Origin: Candidatus Thorarchaeota archaeon
GTDB lineage: Archaea; Asgardarchaeota; Thorarchaeia; Thorarchaeales; Thorarchaeaceae
NCBI GenBank assembly: GCA_016839345.1
Contig: JAEOUL010000164.1
Span: forward strand, 1-54,142
DNA: 54,142 bases
Direction of reading: 5' to 3'
Shown: in pieces, positions 9,262-17,689 of the stretch
How positions within the stretch are numbered: the first letter of the stretch is position 1
How the letters are laid out: each line of letters begins with the position of its first letter
The notes under the pieces: generated by a model
Databases searched by the model: none
Seen by the model: only the letters and a program-made list of their open reading frames with translations
What the model was told of the DNA's origin: nothing
Program-made: the position numbers and the translations under genes

Positions 9262-12063
9262 CTACATATCATCTCCATAGGGTGCGGCTTCAGCCCATGA
9301 GGCGTTCAAAGTTTGTGCAAGGTCAATCTTTGATCCAAAGACTGCTACAATTGCAATGAAAATTATAACAGACACTACGAAGAACAGAAGAACTGTTAGT
9401 ATTGTTAGCCATGGTACGACTAGGAATACAGCTACGGGATATGTTTCGTACCAAGATGACATACCTGCTCCAGCTGAACTGATAGACGTAGTCAAGAATA
9501 ATGGTGAGTATCCAAGTAGGACCACGAAACTGAATAGCATAAGAATCAACATCTCAGCACCCTGTGCTTTTACAATCAATCCTCTGTCTGCACCAGCAGA
9601 TCTAAGAAGTGCAATCTCTCTCTTTCTACTTCGAACACCTTCAACTGCATAAATGGCAAAGGCTCCCATTATTGTGCCAACAGTTAGCACAGTCAACATG
9701 GTGTCAACTGATCGGTCAATATGGTATGATGTCTGACCCAAATACTCGTCAGTCTGTGAAGACACAGAGTCCCAGTCATTCTGATATAGAACTTCATATC
9801 CTCCCATTTCCAGAAGGTTTTCCGCAATCTCTGTTCCATTTGTATTTTCTCTTGTTCTCACACAGAGGTAGTTCTCTGTTTGATTGAGAGCGCCTAAGAT
9901 TGAATTGAGATATTCTCGATTGATCATAACTCTATCTTGCCCAACAATGCTAGAGTAGGGATAATACGGAAATGGTATATAATAATCATCGTAATAGAAC
10001 CAATCATCACCTGGCATTTCAGGAATCGCTTCAACAATTGCAATTACACGAAATGTGAATATTGTAGCTTCCTCGAATTCAGATGCACGCATAACGTCTC
10101 CAACTTCAAGATCAAATTCCTGTGCAATATCCGCTGAAATGATTGCCCCATCAAGAACCGACTCCAGAGACTCAAGCATGCTCGCCATCTCAGAATCATT
10201 CAATCTATTCCCTTGATAGTGATAGCCAACAATAGAATACTCCCTTGGATTTACTGCAAGAAATGTATTGTAACCTTCATAACCACTTGAAAGATAGAAC
10301 CCAGTTTCAGAAACATATGTGGCTGAAACTACATCTTCGTGGGAAGTGACGTTTAATGTGAAGTTGTCCCATTGATCCATCTTGTTATTATCAAGTGAAA
10401 ATGTAATGTCTGCTCCTATACTGAGTTGTGCTTGATACGTTTTTGTAATAGGAAGTGATGCATCAACAATCGCACTATTCCAGGAGAGACATATAGCAAG
10501 TACCAGCACCATCGCTGCTGCACCACCTGAAGATGCTCCTTTGCCAATTCTCCGAATACCAACAGCTGAAGGGATTTGACCAACAACTCTTACCATTGCT
10601 TGTGATATTCTTGTGGCTCCTCTTCGGAGTCCTTTAATTGATAAACTAGCAACCCCCAAGAAAAGTGGTAAAGGCACAACTGGCAGAATAAGTCCCAATA
10701 TCGGGTTGTTCTGAACATCTGAACCTCCAGATACGAGTGCCATCAATAGGAGGCCTGCCATTACTACTACTAGAACATCCCATTTCACAAAGTTAAGACC
10801 TTTCACAATCTTCGATAGTCTGCCCTTGTCCTCTTCAACGGATTTCTTGGTTGAGTAAACCATTCGATAACTTCCAAGGGTAAGTAAAGGCAGAGCGAAG
10901 CCAGTAACAACAGACATTATCAAAGACTCTATGCTAACGAGGAATGGTTCCGTCATCATTAAAGAGAAATCAAATTGGAAGAAACCAGTAGATGCCAACG
11001 CTATTCGACTCATGCCAAGGCCTAATATTGGTCCAACAATACATGAAAATATAGATAGAATGAAAATCTCTCTATTTACAATTTTGTCAAGATCTCCTGA
11101 TGATGCACCCCTTGATAATAACATACTTGACTCGAATCTTCTCTCATTCACGTTATGCCGAATGGCCAAAAATGACACCAAGATGATTAGAATGATAATA
11201 CTTGTTGAACGGAATAATTGCGTCATTCGTGCTGCGCTAACCCATGACATGTAGTAGTAAATTCCACTTGAGATTCGATTTAATATCCAGAATCTAGACG
11301 ACCAAGGACGCTCAGGATTATAAGCAGGATCTAACGCACGGATAGCCTCATCGATTCCATTAGTAAAAGCTAGTGATCCAGCTGCATTGAATGCTGTCAC
11401 TCGAGTTCTATCAATATCAATTAGGACTCTGTAGTCTTCATAATCCACTAATGATGGATGTACAATTGCAATGCTCTCCCAATGCCAATAATAGGGATCG
11501 TCAAATTCAACATCCTCACCCATTCTATAGATACCAATTACTTCAACTAATTCATAAGGTCCATCCCAGTAATTGCTGAAATTTAGAACATCTCCAATAT
11601 GAATTTCAAAACTAACTGCGAAGGATTTGTATATGGCGACCTGTGAACTGTTTGTATCAGGATATACTCCTTCTTCAAGAACGATATATCCTGGAAAGGT
11701 TTCGATGAAATCTGGAGATAGAGAAATCATCTCCCCCCAGATATCTGTATTAAAAACTCCCCAGGGTTCAGTTACCTCAAGCCAAAACATCCCTGTACCG
11801 CTTTGAAGTGAGGCTGCCTTTGTAACTCCTCCTATTTGACGAATCTCAGTAACATAGTCCTCAATACCTTCTCCGTATGCAATGGCCGCAATCTGTCCAA
11901 CATCTAGATTCCTATCCCATTCATGGATTGAAAAAGAATCAACGTAGACTGTTATTCCCATGGCCATGGTTGAAGCTAGCAGAAAACAGAGTAGTGTTAC
12001 TCCTTTCCTTCTTCCACTGTGAAACGCTTCATATCCAGCAGGAACAGCTGCCACTTCAAGCAC
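9262..12063 (-). CDS. ABC transporter permease, MacB/FtsX superfamily (first of pair)
   Basis: A 933-residue permease with the same duplicated architecture as the downstream gene: an N-terminal helix (about residues 21-40), an extracytoplasmic domain (about 45-275), a helix bundle (about 280-480), a central helix (about 520-535), a second extracytoplasmic domain (about 540-770) and C-terminal FtsX helices (about 780-915). The cytoplasmic loop SRKREIALLRSAGA (about residues 796-809) is the characteristic coupling segment of FtsX-like permeases that contacts the ATPase. The gene starts 5 nt after the first ATPase stop and ends directly at the next start. I infer export or membrane-protein/lipid handling, with unknown substrate. 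Confidence 0.88.
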   Translation of the reverse strand: MLEVAAVPAGYEAFHSGRRKGVTLLCFLLASTMAMGITVYVDSFSIHEWDRNLDVGQIAAIAYGEGIEDYVTEIRQIGGVTKAASLQSGTGMFWLEVTEPWGVFNTDIWGEMISLSPDFIETFPGYIVLEEGVYPDTNSSQVAIYKSFAVSFEIHIGDVLNFSNYWDGPYELVEVIGIYRMGEDVEFDDPYYWHWESIAIVHPSLVDYEDYRVLIDIDRTRVTAFNAAGSLAFTNGIDEAIRALDPAYNPERPWSSRFWILNRISSGIYYYMSWVSAARMTQLFRSTSIIILIILVSFLAIRHNVNERRFESSMLLSRGASSGDLDKIVNREIFILSIFSCIVGPILGLGMSRIALASTGFFQFDFSLMMTEPFLVSIESLIMSVVTGFALPLLTLGSYRMVYSTKKSVEEDKGRLSKIVKGLNFVKWDVLVVVMAGLLLMALVSGGSDVQNNPILGLILPVVPLPLFLGVASLSIKGLRRGATRISQAMVRVVGQIPSAVGIRRIGKGASSGGAAAMVLVLAICLSWNSAIVDASLPITKTYQAQLSIGADITFSLDNNKMDQWDNFTLNVTSHEDVVSATYVSETGFYLSSGYEGYNTFLAVNPREYSIVGYHYQGNRLNDSEMASMLESLESVLDGAIISADIAQEFDLEVGDVMRASEFEEATIFTFRVIAIVEAIPEMPGDDWFYYDDYYIPFPYYPYSSIVGQDRVMINREYLNSILGALNQTENYLCVRTRENTNGTEIAENLLEMGGYEVLYQNDWDSVSSQTDEYLGQTSYHIDRSVDTMLTVLTVGTIMGAFAIYAVEGVRSRKREIALLRSAGADRGLIVKAQGAEMLILMLFSFVVLLGYSPLFLTTSISSAGAGMSSWYETYPVAVFLVVPWLTILTVLLFFVVSVIIFIAIVAVFGSKIDLAQTLNASWAEAAPYGDDM

Positions 12064-12068
12064 CTCTA

Positions 12069-12782
12069 TTACGGATTCTCGATTAGACCATCGCGCATCT
12101 TGTATACATGATCCATTTTCTCTCCTACCTCTGGATCATGAGTGACTGTTATCAGAGTTCCACCCTCTCCCTTTGTCAATGACACCAAAATTTCCAATAT
12201 CTCTTGGCCTGTATTGTAGTCCAAATCGCCAGTTGGCTCATCAGCAAGTACAACAATGCTACTAGCTGACCCTGATGGTTTTGCTAGTGCTCTCGCTATC
12301 GCAATACGTTGCTGCTCACCGCCTGATAATTCGTCTGGTCGATGGTCTGCTCGTTCTGTCAGACCAACTAATGAGAGAAGATGGTCTACACGTTCTTTGC
12401 GTGCATCCTCTTCTACTCCCCCTATAAGCAAGGGGAGTTCCACGTTTTCGTAGGCTGTTAAGACTGGAAGCAGGTTAAAGAACTGAAACACGTAACTGAT
12501 TTTGTTTCGTCGAATCTTTGTCAGTTCACTCTCGCTCATGTTTGTAATGTCCACATTGTCAACAACGACTTTACCTTCTGTTGGTCTATCAAGAGCTCCT
12601 ATGAGGTTCAATAGCGTGGTCTTGCCTGAGCCTGAAGGTCCCATGATTCCGATAGCAGCACCCTTCTTTATTTGAAGTGATACTCCTCGAAGGGCATGAA
12701 CATCAATCTCACCCATATGGTAGACTCGTGAAACAGATTGTAAATCTACAATTACGTCATTGTTCAGCGAAACCCACTCCAT
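12069..12782 (-). CDS. ABC transporter ATP-binding protein, MacB/LolD type
   Basis: A 237-residue ATPase of normal length with all motifs canonical: Walker A GPSGSGKTT, Q-loop VFQFFNLLPV, signature LSGGEQQR, Walker B VVLADEPTGDLD, and switch His in VTHDP. It is the first gene of a five-gene minus-strand operon (this ATPase, two permeases, ATPase-AbrB, small membrane protein). The presence of two ATPases for two permeases suggests a heteromeric transporter in which each ATPase may pair with one permease. The start ATG at 12782 has no obvious Shine-Dalgarno, while a TATA-like AATTTATTAA occurs upstream on the minus strand (about 12814-12823), so the transcript may be short-leadered. Confidence 0.92.
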   Translation of the reverse strand: MEWVSLNNDVIVDLQSVSRVYHMGEIDVHALRGVSLQIKKGAAIGIMGPSGSGKTTLLNLIGALDRPTEGKVVVDNVDITNMSESELTKIRRNKISYVFQFFNLLPVLTAYENVELPLLIGGVEEDARKERVDHLLSLVGLTERADHRPDELSGGEQQRIAIARALAKPSGSASSIVVLADEPTGDLDYNTGQEILEILVSLTKGEGGTLITVTHDPEVGEKMDHVYKMRDGLIENP

Positions 12783-12953
12783 ATTCTCGCGCTATTTGAG
12801 CCCTGTATTTGAAGGTTAATAAATTACTCCTTCTAAGAACAAGGAATTGTACTAATGAATGCGACATTTGTGTATCATGAATCCTTTCCTAAGAAAGACC
12901 AAGAATTAGAGTCGCGTTTTGCGTAGTTACGACTAGTAAATAACAGAAATGAC

Positions 12954-13001
12954 ACGACTTGGAACGTAAGTCATGAGAAACTTTAAGTCGTCTTGTGACT
13001 T
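12954..13001. promoter_or_regulatory. Cluster of four AAGTC half-sites in a divergent promoter region
   Basis: Between the ABC operon and the membrane protein gene there are four half-sites in 46 nt: GACTT (12956-12960), AAGTC (12968-12972), AAGTC (12985-12989) and GACTT (12997-13001). ACGACTT/AAGTCGT and AAGTCA/TGACTT are perfect inverted pairs. CTTTAAG at 12981-12987 is a plausible TATA box for the plus-strand gene, so a regulator bound here could control one or both directions. This is inference from the sequence. Confidence 0.45.
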
Positions 13002-13030
13002 ATCTGGTCATAGAATACCTAGAGGAGTAT

Positions 13031-13678
13031 TTGACATTGTCTGACGAGATAATGGCGAGAAAATATGAGTTCTTCAGCTGGCAGGGATTTTCTGTTGGTG
13101 CCATAGTCATGATACTGTCTTTGATTCTTCAGTCAACCATAAGCTTTCCTGCGATTTGGAATCAAGATGCTCTCTCATATATTCTTTTGATAGCCTTCTC
13201 CTCACTTGTCGTTGGGATAACCTCAGGAGGTGTACTAGTCTATCTCTACCCTCCCGACCAAGATGTTATTGGAATTGCTGGACTTGGAAGTGATGATTTT
13301 ACACAACACCTATCCCTTGTCATGGTAATTCTTTCATTGGTTTGGCCAGTTTTCACAGGATTTGTGTTCTTCTTTGAGTATTTTGGAAATGATCCATTGA
13401 TTTTCATATGGGTCCTAGCTGGTTTCGCAGCTCCAAGTGTGGGTCTCACAGCAGCGATGTTTGATAGATCTAGAGCAATTGGAGAAGACCTCAAACTCTA
13501 TTTCTCAGTTCATGATTGTCTCGATATGGCGAGTCTCGATTGGCTACATGCAATAGGTCCTAGAACAGCCACTTACCGAATGGGGATGCTGGAAACTGCA
13601 GCACGAAATATTGGTGGTCTTAAAATCACTGGTCATCAGATTGTGAAAATAAGGGATCAATTCGCAGTGAACAAATAA
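13031..13678 (+). CDS. Four-helix membrane protein with a C-terminal cytoplasmic HhH-like tail
   Basis: A protein of about 215 residues and unknown function. Counted from the TTG at 13031, hydrophobic segments lie near residues 15-35, 45-67, 90-112 and 120-140. A soluble C-terminal domain of ~70 residues follows, in which DWLHAIGPRTATYRMG loosely resembles a helix-hairpin-helix or short helical domain. Three in-frame starts exist: GTG 12995, TTG 13031 and ATG 13052. I prefer 13031 because GAGGAG at 13022-13027 precedes it and the TATA-like CTTTAAG at 12981 would place the transcript start after 12995. It is divergent from the ABC operon and convergent with the zinc-finger gene at 13682. Confidence 0.75.
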   Translation: MTLSDEIMARKYEFFSWQGFSVGAIVMILSLILQSTISFPAIWNQDALSYILLIAFSSLVVGITSGGVLVYLYPPDQDVIGIAGLGSDDFTQHLSLVMVILSLVWPVFTGFVFFFEYFGNDPLIFIWVLAGFAAPSVGLTAAMFDRSRAIGEDLKLYFSVHDCLDMASLDWLHAIGPRTATYRMGMLETAARNIGGLKITGHQIVKIRDQFAVNK

Positions 13679-13681
13679 TCA

Positions 13682-13999
13682 CTACCCAGTATGTTTCTTT
13701 CGCATGTGTACTTCAAGACCAATTTCGTTCCATGCAACCCAATTGCATTTCAGACAACTAAAAGATTGACTTCCTAGTCCAAAACGTGGTGATGCTTTTT
13801 CTTCAAGTTCATAAATTGTTCCGCCATAGCTACTTCTCTTCTTTGATGAAATCTTGAATCTCTTCTTGAAGCATTCAGTACAAATAGATAGGTTTCTTCG
13901 AGTATCGTTGGCAAAATTGTCATCGAGATTCTTTGCTGGTTGAATAGGATCGACTTCCTTACCACAACTTTCACAATACTCTACTAACGTTGTCACCAC
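13682..13999 (-). CDS. Small zinc-finger protein (C4 knuckles plus C2H2-like finger)
   Basis: A 105-residue soluble protein. The N-terminal half has two cysteine knuckles, CESC (about residues 9-12) and CTEC (about 40-43), spaced to bind one zinc. The C-terminal part has CLKC (about 83-86) followed by HMRKKH (about 98-103), giving a C2H2-type finger C-x2-C-x11-H-x4-H. The centre is basic (KKRFKISSKKR), suggesting nucleic-acid contact. It lies 3 nt from the convergent membrane protein stop and about 100 nt upstream of the GTPase gene's 3' end, so it is probably its own unit. C2H2 fingers are uncommon but present in archaea. Function is not known; a DNA- or RNA-binding role is inference. Confidence 0.75.
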   Translation of the reverse strand: MVTTLVEYCESCGKEVDPIQPAKNLDDNFANDTRRNLSICTECFKKRFKISSKKRSSYGGTIYELEEKASPRFGLGSQSFSCLKCNWVAWNEIGLEVHMRKKHTG

Positions 14000-14098
14000 T
14001 TTTCAGATTTATTGCACATATAACATCTGCATAGGTTGTGTTTTAGTTTGACTGACGACTATTTGAATTCTCTTAGTAATTTTTAGAAACATTCATGT

Positions 14099-15373
14099 TT
14101 AGAGAGTATTCTCGAACAGTCGAGATGCTGTTCTAAAAACATCTTCGATGCCTTCTCCAGTGACAGCTGAGGTTTCGATGAATGCAACAGGATGTAATTT
14201 ATCCTCCTCACCAAATCGTTCAGCTAATTCTTCAGCAAGCTGGAATCCTTCATCATATGATACAGGTTGGTCTCCAGTATCAGTTCCAGCTTCTGTTCTC
14301 TGGTCAATCTTGTTACCAACAATGATTATTGGGGGCATATCTTCTGATGACAGCGTTGCTTCTCTCAACCAGAAATCAATACTCTCAAAACTCCATCTAT
14401 CGGATGCTGAATAAACGATTATGATAACCTGAGAATCTTTGTAGAACTGTTTTCGTTGTACCTTTGCATTCACTGCAAGATCAAATGACCATACACGAAG
14501 ATCGATTCGATGATTGTCTCCCTCGAAAATCTTTCCGAAGATGTAGGCTGAAACTTCACCATTATCAAGTGTAATCGGTTCAATTTCAGCTTTGGACTTT
14601 ATTGTCTGCTTGCCTACACCATCTTCACCAAGTAATAGTCCCTTACATTCAACAAGAGGTTTGATTTGATGTGTTGGTGTTATTTTAGGTACCGGTTCCA
14701 CATCTTCCTCAACAGTTACAGCAACTAATTCTATTTCCTCTGGTTCTTCAGTAATTTCAGGTTCTGCATCAGATTCAGCAATCCGAGCGTATGATTTGCT
14801 GGAAGCTATGATTTCCTCCTGACCATTTAGCTGGATGTTGATTTTAGGCTTGGGTTCTAGTGGTTTTACGATTTCTTTAGGAGTGCCAGTCATAAACGAA
14901 TCACTTAACGCTTCTACTATTTTCAGAGCATCTGAAATGTCATCAAAGTCCTCAACCCCGACAATCCCTTTCTCATTTGCACTGACCCCAGGACTCTCCA
15001 CAAAAGTTGCCGCTGGTTCTTCCTTCTTTTTCGGAGTACTCTTTCTCTTCTTCTTGGGTTTTACTTCAGCCGCAGGTTCAGGAGGTGGAACTACAACCTC
15101 TGCTTCAGGTATTGGCTCAGGCTCTTTCGGGACTACCAATTCTTCCTTCAGAACGCGTCGGGCTTTCGGCAGTCCAATTCTATCTAAAACATCTTCCAGG
15201 ACTCCAGGGGCAAGACGTTTCCCAAGATAACGTATGTACTTCTGCAGTTCCAAGGCTATATCATCAAATGATCTATCTTTGAGGGGTATTTTCTTCTTAA
15301 TCACACCTTTGTCTCGTACTTCAACGTACGTTGGGAGTAGAGTCAACGAGATTGTTGTACCTGGAATTATCAT
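14099..15373 (-). CDS. Ras-like GTPase-domain protein with a long N-terminal extension and altered active site
   Basis: A 424-residue protein. Residues 1-85 form a small folded region (MIIPGTTISLTLLPTYVEV, then helices). About 86-235 is a Pro/Lys/Glu-rich low-complexity linker, and about 240-424 is a Ras-superfamily G domain. G1 reads GEDGVGKQT (249-257), G4 NKID (354-357) and G5 ETSA (400-403), so guanine recognition looks intact. Two catalytic features are altered: the Ser/Thr after the P-loop Lys is Gln, and the G3 DxxG is replaced by the segment VWSFD (294-298). Expanded Ras-like families are a hallmark of Asgard archaea. It has no lipidation cysteine at the C-terminus (ends LFENTL). It may bind GTP without normal hydrolysis and act as a scaffold; that is inference. 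Confidence 0.88.
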   Translation of the reverse strand: MIIPGTTISLTLLPTYVEVRDKGVIKKKIPLKDRSFDDIALELQKYIRYLGKRLAPGVLEDVLDRIGLPKARRVLKEELVVPKEPEPIPEAEVVVPPPEPAAEVKPKKKRKSTPKKKEEPAATFVESPGVSANEKGIVGVEDFDDISDALKIVEALSDSFMTGTPKEIVKPLEPKPKINIQLNGQEEIIASSKSYARIAESDAEPEITEEPEEIELVAVTVEEDVEPVPKITPTHQIKPLVECKGLLLGEDGVGKQTIKSKAEIEPITLDNGEVSAYIFGKIFEGDNHRIDLRVWSFDLAVNAKVQRKQFYKDSQVIIIVYSASDRWSFESIDFWLREATLSSEDMPPIIIVGNKIDQRTEAGTDTGDQPVSYDEGFQLAEELAERFGEEDKLHPVAFIETSAVTGEGIEDVFRTASRLFENTL

Positions 15374-15441
15374 TACCCAGCTCCGCCTTTACGGGTATTC
15401 TCCACCAACAGTGCCAACATCTTAACTGTTTTGTGTGTGAG

Positions 15442-15496
15442 CATTATCAGGGAATCATACTGCATTGATAATGAGTGATACAGAAAGAATAAAATC
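15442..15496 (+). promoter_or_regulatory. Candidate promoter and operator of the phosphoribosyltransferase gene
   Basis: CATTATCA (15442-15449) and TGATAATG (15466-15473) form a perfect 8-bp inverted repeat just upstream of a TATA-like AGAATAAAATC (15486-15496). The gene starts at 15531, about 35 nt on, consistent with a short leader. The spacing suggests a repressor or activator site; this is unproven. Confidence 0.5.
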
Positions 15497-15530
15497 TTAC
15501 TAGTAGATAGCTTCGCGCAAGGTTGGAACC

Positions 15531-16085
15531 ATGGCGGACATAGATTTTGCAGAATATATAGATGTGATCAAAGATTGGCCAGAGCCCGGAAAGGCTGTTT
15601 GTGACATTAGTAGACTTCTCGAACACCCTCATATCTTTCATGAGGCTGTTGTCACGTTGGCGAAGCCTCTGGTTGAACTCCGCCCCAACAAAGTGATTGG
15701 CATTGAGCAGAGAGGTCTAGCTCTGGGAAGTGCAATAGCATATTATTTGGGCTGTGGAGTTGTACCTGCACGCTCTATTGCTTATCTTCCTGAAGATTAC
15801 GAACGTGACATTGAATATCTGCCTTCATCAATGTTTGCTGATAGGCGCCTCGCTATCGTTTCTGAGTCATTGGATTCTGGCGACCGTGTTGCTATTGTAG
15901 ATGATTGGATTATCCACGGAACTACAGTGCTCGCAGTTAGCAAAATAGTTGAAAAGCTGGGAGCGAGCGTTGTTGGCATAGCTTGTGTCATTAACAACTT
16001 GAGCGAAACACGACGGAAACTTCTTGGCCGTCCAGAGATCCACTCATTGATTGAGAACCACATGACTGATGTTGTTAAACTGTAG
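15531..16085 (+). CDS. Adenine phosphoribosyltransferase-like PRTase
   Basis: A 184-residue type I phosphoribosyltransferase that probably salvages a purine base with PRPP. APRT-like features are visible along its length: an N-terminal FPxPG-like segment (DWPEPGKAVCDIS, about residues 16-28), VIGIEQRGLALGSAIAYYL (about 57-75; APRT usually has GIxxRGF), the PRPP loop VAIVDDWIIHGTTV, and VVGIACVINN followed by a PEIHSLI-type ending. The PRPP loop keeps the two acidic residues and the GTT turn, but the usual ATGGT is IHGTT. In archaea this family includes both APRT and hypoxanthine-type enzymes, so base preference is open. ATG start with TATA box 35-45 nt upstream. Confidence 0.82.
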   Translation: MADIDFAEYIDVIKDWPEPGKAVCDISRLLEHPHIFHEAVVTLAKPLVELRPNKVIGIEQRGLALGSAIAYYLGCGVVPARSIAYLPEDYERDIEYLPSSMFADRRLAIVSESLDSGDRVAIVDDWIIHGTTVLAVSKIVEKLGASVVGIACVINNLSETRRKLLGRPEIHSLIENHMTDVVKL

Positions 16086-16095
16086 CAAGAAGAAG

Positions 16096-16133
16096 AAGCG
16101 ACCGGATGCGTACAACACCTTCCGGTTCGATTT
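16096..16133. terminator. Short hairpin after the phosphoribosyltransferase gene
   Basis: ACCGGA and TCCGGT form a perfect 6-bp inverted repeat, extended by CGA/TTCG with a bulge, about 15 nt after the stop at 16085 and followed by TTTCTCTT. It is a plausible terminator for the plus-strand gene. The stem is short. Confidence 0.4.
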
Positions 16134-16136
16134 CTC

Positions 16137-16332
16137 TTACACATCTAATTGTTCTTGAAGTTCTCTCCTCAAAACTTAGCCAACTTGTGACTTTGGAAGG
16201 GTTTTAGCAAACTCGATATCAATTGGAACCTTATAGACAGATATCTTTTCTTTGAAATAGTTCTGATTTCTTCAATGGTGAGAGTCTCACCTATTCGAGG
16301 ACTATGAATGCTTTCACTTTTTCCTCTCTCTT
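16137..16332 (-). pseudogene. Remnant of the C-terminal domain of an acyl-CoA synthetase (AMP-binding family)
   Basis: Read on the minus strand in three frames, this segment gives the recognisable tail of an acyl-CoA/acetyl-CoA synthetase. The pieces are EEKVKAFIVLE, then after a frame change GETLTIEEIRTISKK, then after another YKVPIDIEFAKTLPKSQVG, a stop codon, and LRRELQEQLDV before the final stop (16137-16139). Intact family members read YKVPxxIEFxxxLPKxxxGKxLRREL, so the catalytic Lys codon has become TAA. Two frameshifts and one nonsense mutation show it is dead. No N-terminal part remains between here and the reductase gene at 16392, so most of the gene was deleted. It accounts for nearly all of the 306-nt gap between 16086 and 16391. 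Confidence 0.78.
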
Positions 16333-16391
16333 ACAATTAGAGGGGGGAATATAATTTCCACAACGCCCCCTTCATTTATCATTTCTGAAGG

Positions 16392-17588
16392 TCAGAGTTT
16401 TGTGGCTTCACGAAAACAAACAAGTAATGTTCTAAGGACAAGACGTTTCAGATCAATCTCTCCATCTCCTGTTTCAGACATTGCTTCAGAGACCATCTCT
16501 TGTATCTTCTTGTCCTTGCTTCCAATTTTGAATAGGACATCTGTGAAAGGACCAGTGAATATCCTTTGGACAAGGAGTTGGTTTTTGAACTCATCTCCAA
16601 AGTCAGATTGCCAAAGTCGTTGGTATTTTTGAAGTGTTGCAGCATTTGTTGAATCAGTTTCAAGTGCATTACTAATCACAGATGCTGCATATCGTGCAGC
16701 TCTCATTGCGTACACAATACCTCCACCTGTCAATGGACTAACCTGGCCTGCTGAATCACCCAGTAGTATGCACCTATCTATCACTGTCTGCTGAATAGTA
16801 CCACCAGTTGGAACCAACGCTCCTTTTGCACTTGAGATATCTGAATCTCTATGCAGTAAGTTTCTACTTATTAGGTGTCTGACAAATGAGTCAAACAACC
16901 TTGGGAGACCCATCGCGTGTGTTCCAACAATTCCTAGACCAACATTGACAGTTTCTTGCTTAGGAAATATCCACCCATACCCCGGTTGACCACCAAGGTT
17001 TGTGAAGAAATGATATTTCAAATCACTAGTGTATCTGTCTATTATATCCTGATTTTTTGTTGGAACCTCACAGACTCTACAAGCTGTGATAGCCCAGCTA
17101 GGCCACCTTGTATTAAGTCCAGTTTGTCTAGCAACCATACTCGTGACACCATCGGCACCAACTACAACTCTTCCTTTGATTGTCTTTTCTCCTGCTGCTC
17201 TTACGGAAACTCCGTTCTGTGTGAAGGATATTGACTTTGCTCTTGTACCAGTTAGCGGCAATGAACCCGCATCAACAGCTTCCTCGAAAAGAACATTATC
17301 AAATTCTGTTCGCAGAGCCACAGCCATATCCACTTTGCCTTCTAGAATAATCTGTCTATTGGGTGAATGCACGACCCCGACTCGAGCTATCCCTTTCAGG
17401 AAATCTTTAGCTCTTGATTTCAGGTAGGGGAAATCATCAACTATTCCTCTGGAAAAACCGCCTCCACAAGGTTTGTCTCGAGGGAACTCATCCTTGTCGA
17501 TAAGACAGATGTCAAAGCCCATCTTTGAGAGATAGCGAGCCGCTGTAGCTCCGCCAGGACCTGCACCTATCACTATAACATCGTGCAT
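16392..17588 (-). CDS. Geranylgeranyl reductase family FAD-dependent oxidoreductase
   Basis: A 398-residue flavoprotein. The N-terminal FAD Rossmann motif VIGAGPGGATAARYL is followed by KPCGGGFSRG (about residues 39-48), the conserved CGGG segment of the geranylgeranyl reductase family. A GDSAGQVSPLTGGGI motif near residue 275 contacts the flavin. In archaea these enzymes saturate the isoprenoid chains of membrane lipids or of menaquinone; which substrate this one uses cannot be decided. Length and motif order are normal and there is no membrane segment. It is transcribed toward the acyl-CoA synthetase remnant, which may once have been its downstream neighbour. It is divergent from the membrane protein at 17690. 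Confidence 0.88.
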   Translation of the reverse strand: MHDVIVIGAGPGGATAARYLSKMGFDICLIDKDEFPRDKPCGGGFSRGIVDDFPYLKSRAKDFLKGIARVGVVHSPNRQIILEGKVDMAVALRTEFDNVLFEEAVDAGSLPLTGTRAKSISFTQNGVSVRAAGEKTIKGRVVVGADGVTSMVARQTGLNTRWPSWAITACRVCEVPTKNQDIIDRYTSDLKYHFFTNLGGQPGYGWIFPKQETVNVGLGIVGTHAMGLPRLFDSFVRHLISRNLLHRDSDISSAKGALVPTGGTIQQTVIDRCILLGDSAGQVSPLTGGGIVYAMRAARYAASVISNALETDSTNAATLQKYQRLWQSDFGDEFKNQLLVQRIFTGPFTDVLFKIGSKDKKIQEMVSEAMSETGDGEIDLKRLVLRTLLVCFREATKL

Positions 17589-17620
17589 TGTATGATTCCC
17601 ACATTCACAGTTTTCATCAT

Positions 17621-17634
17621 CATCTTAAAGGTTG
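17621..17634 (+). promoter_or_regulatory. TATA-type promoter for the membrane protein gene at 17690
   Basis: CATCTTAAAGGTTG has a TTAAAG core at 17625-17630. The transcript would start near 17653-17657, giving a leader of about 35 nt before the ATG at 17690. Confidence 0.4.
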
Positions 17635-17689
17635 AGTCCATGTCCGAGAAGCTTATCTGCTTTGCAACAACTCAACACGAAGAGCGACT

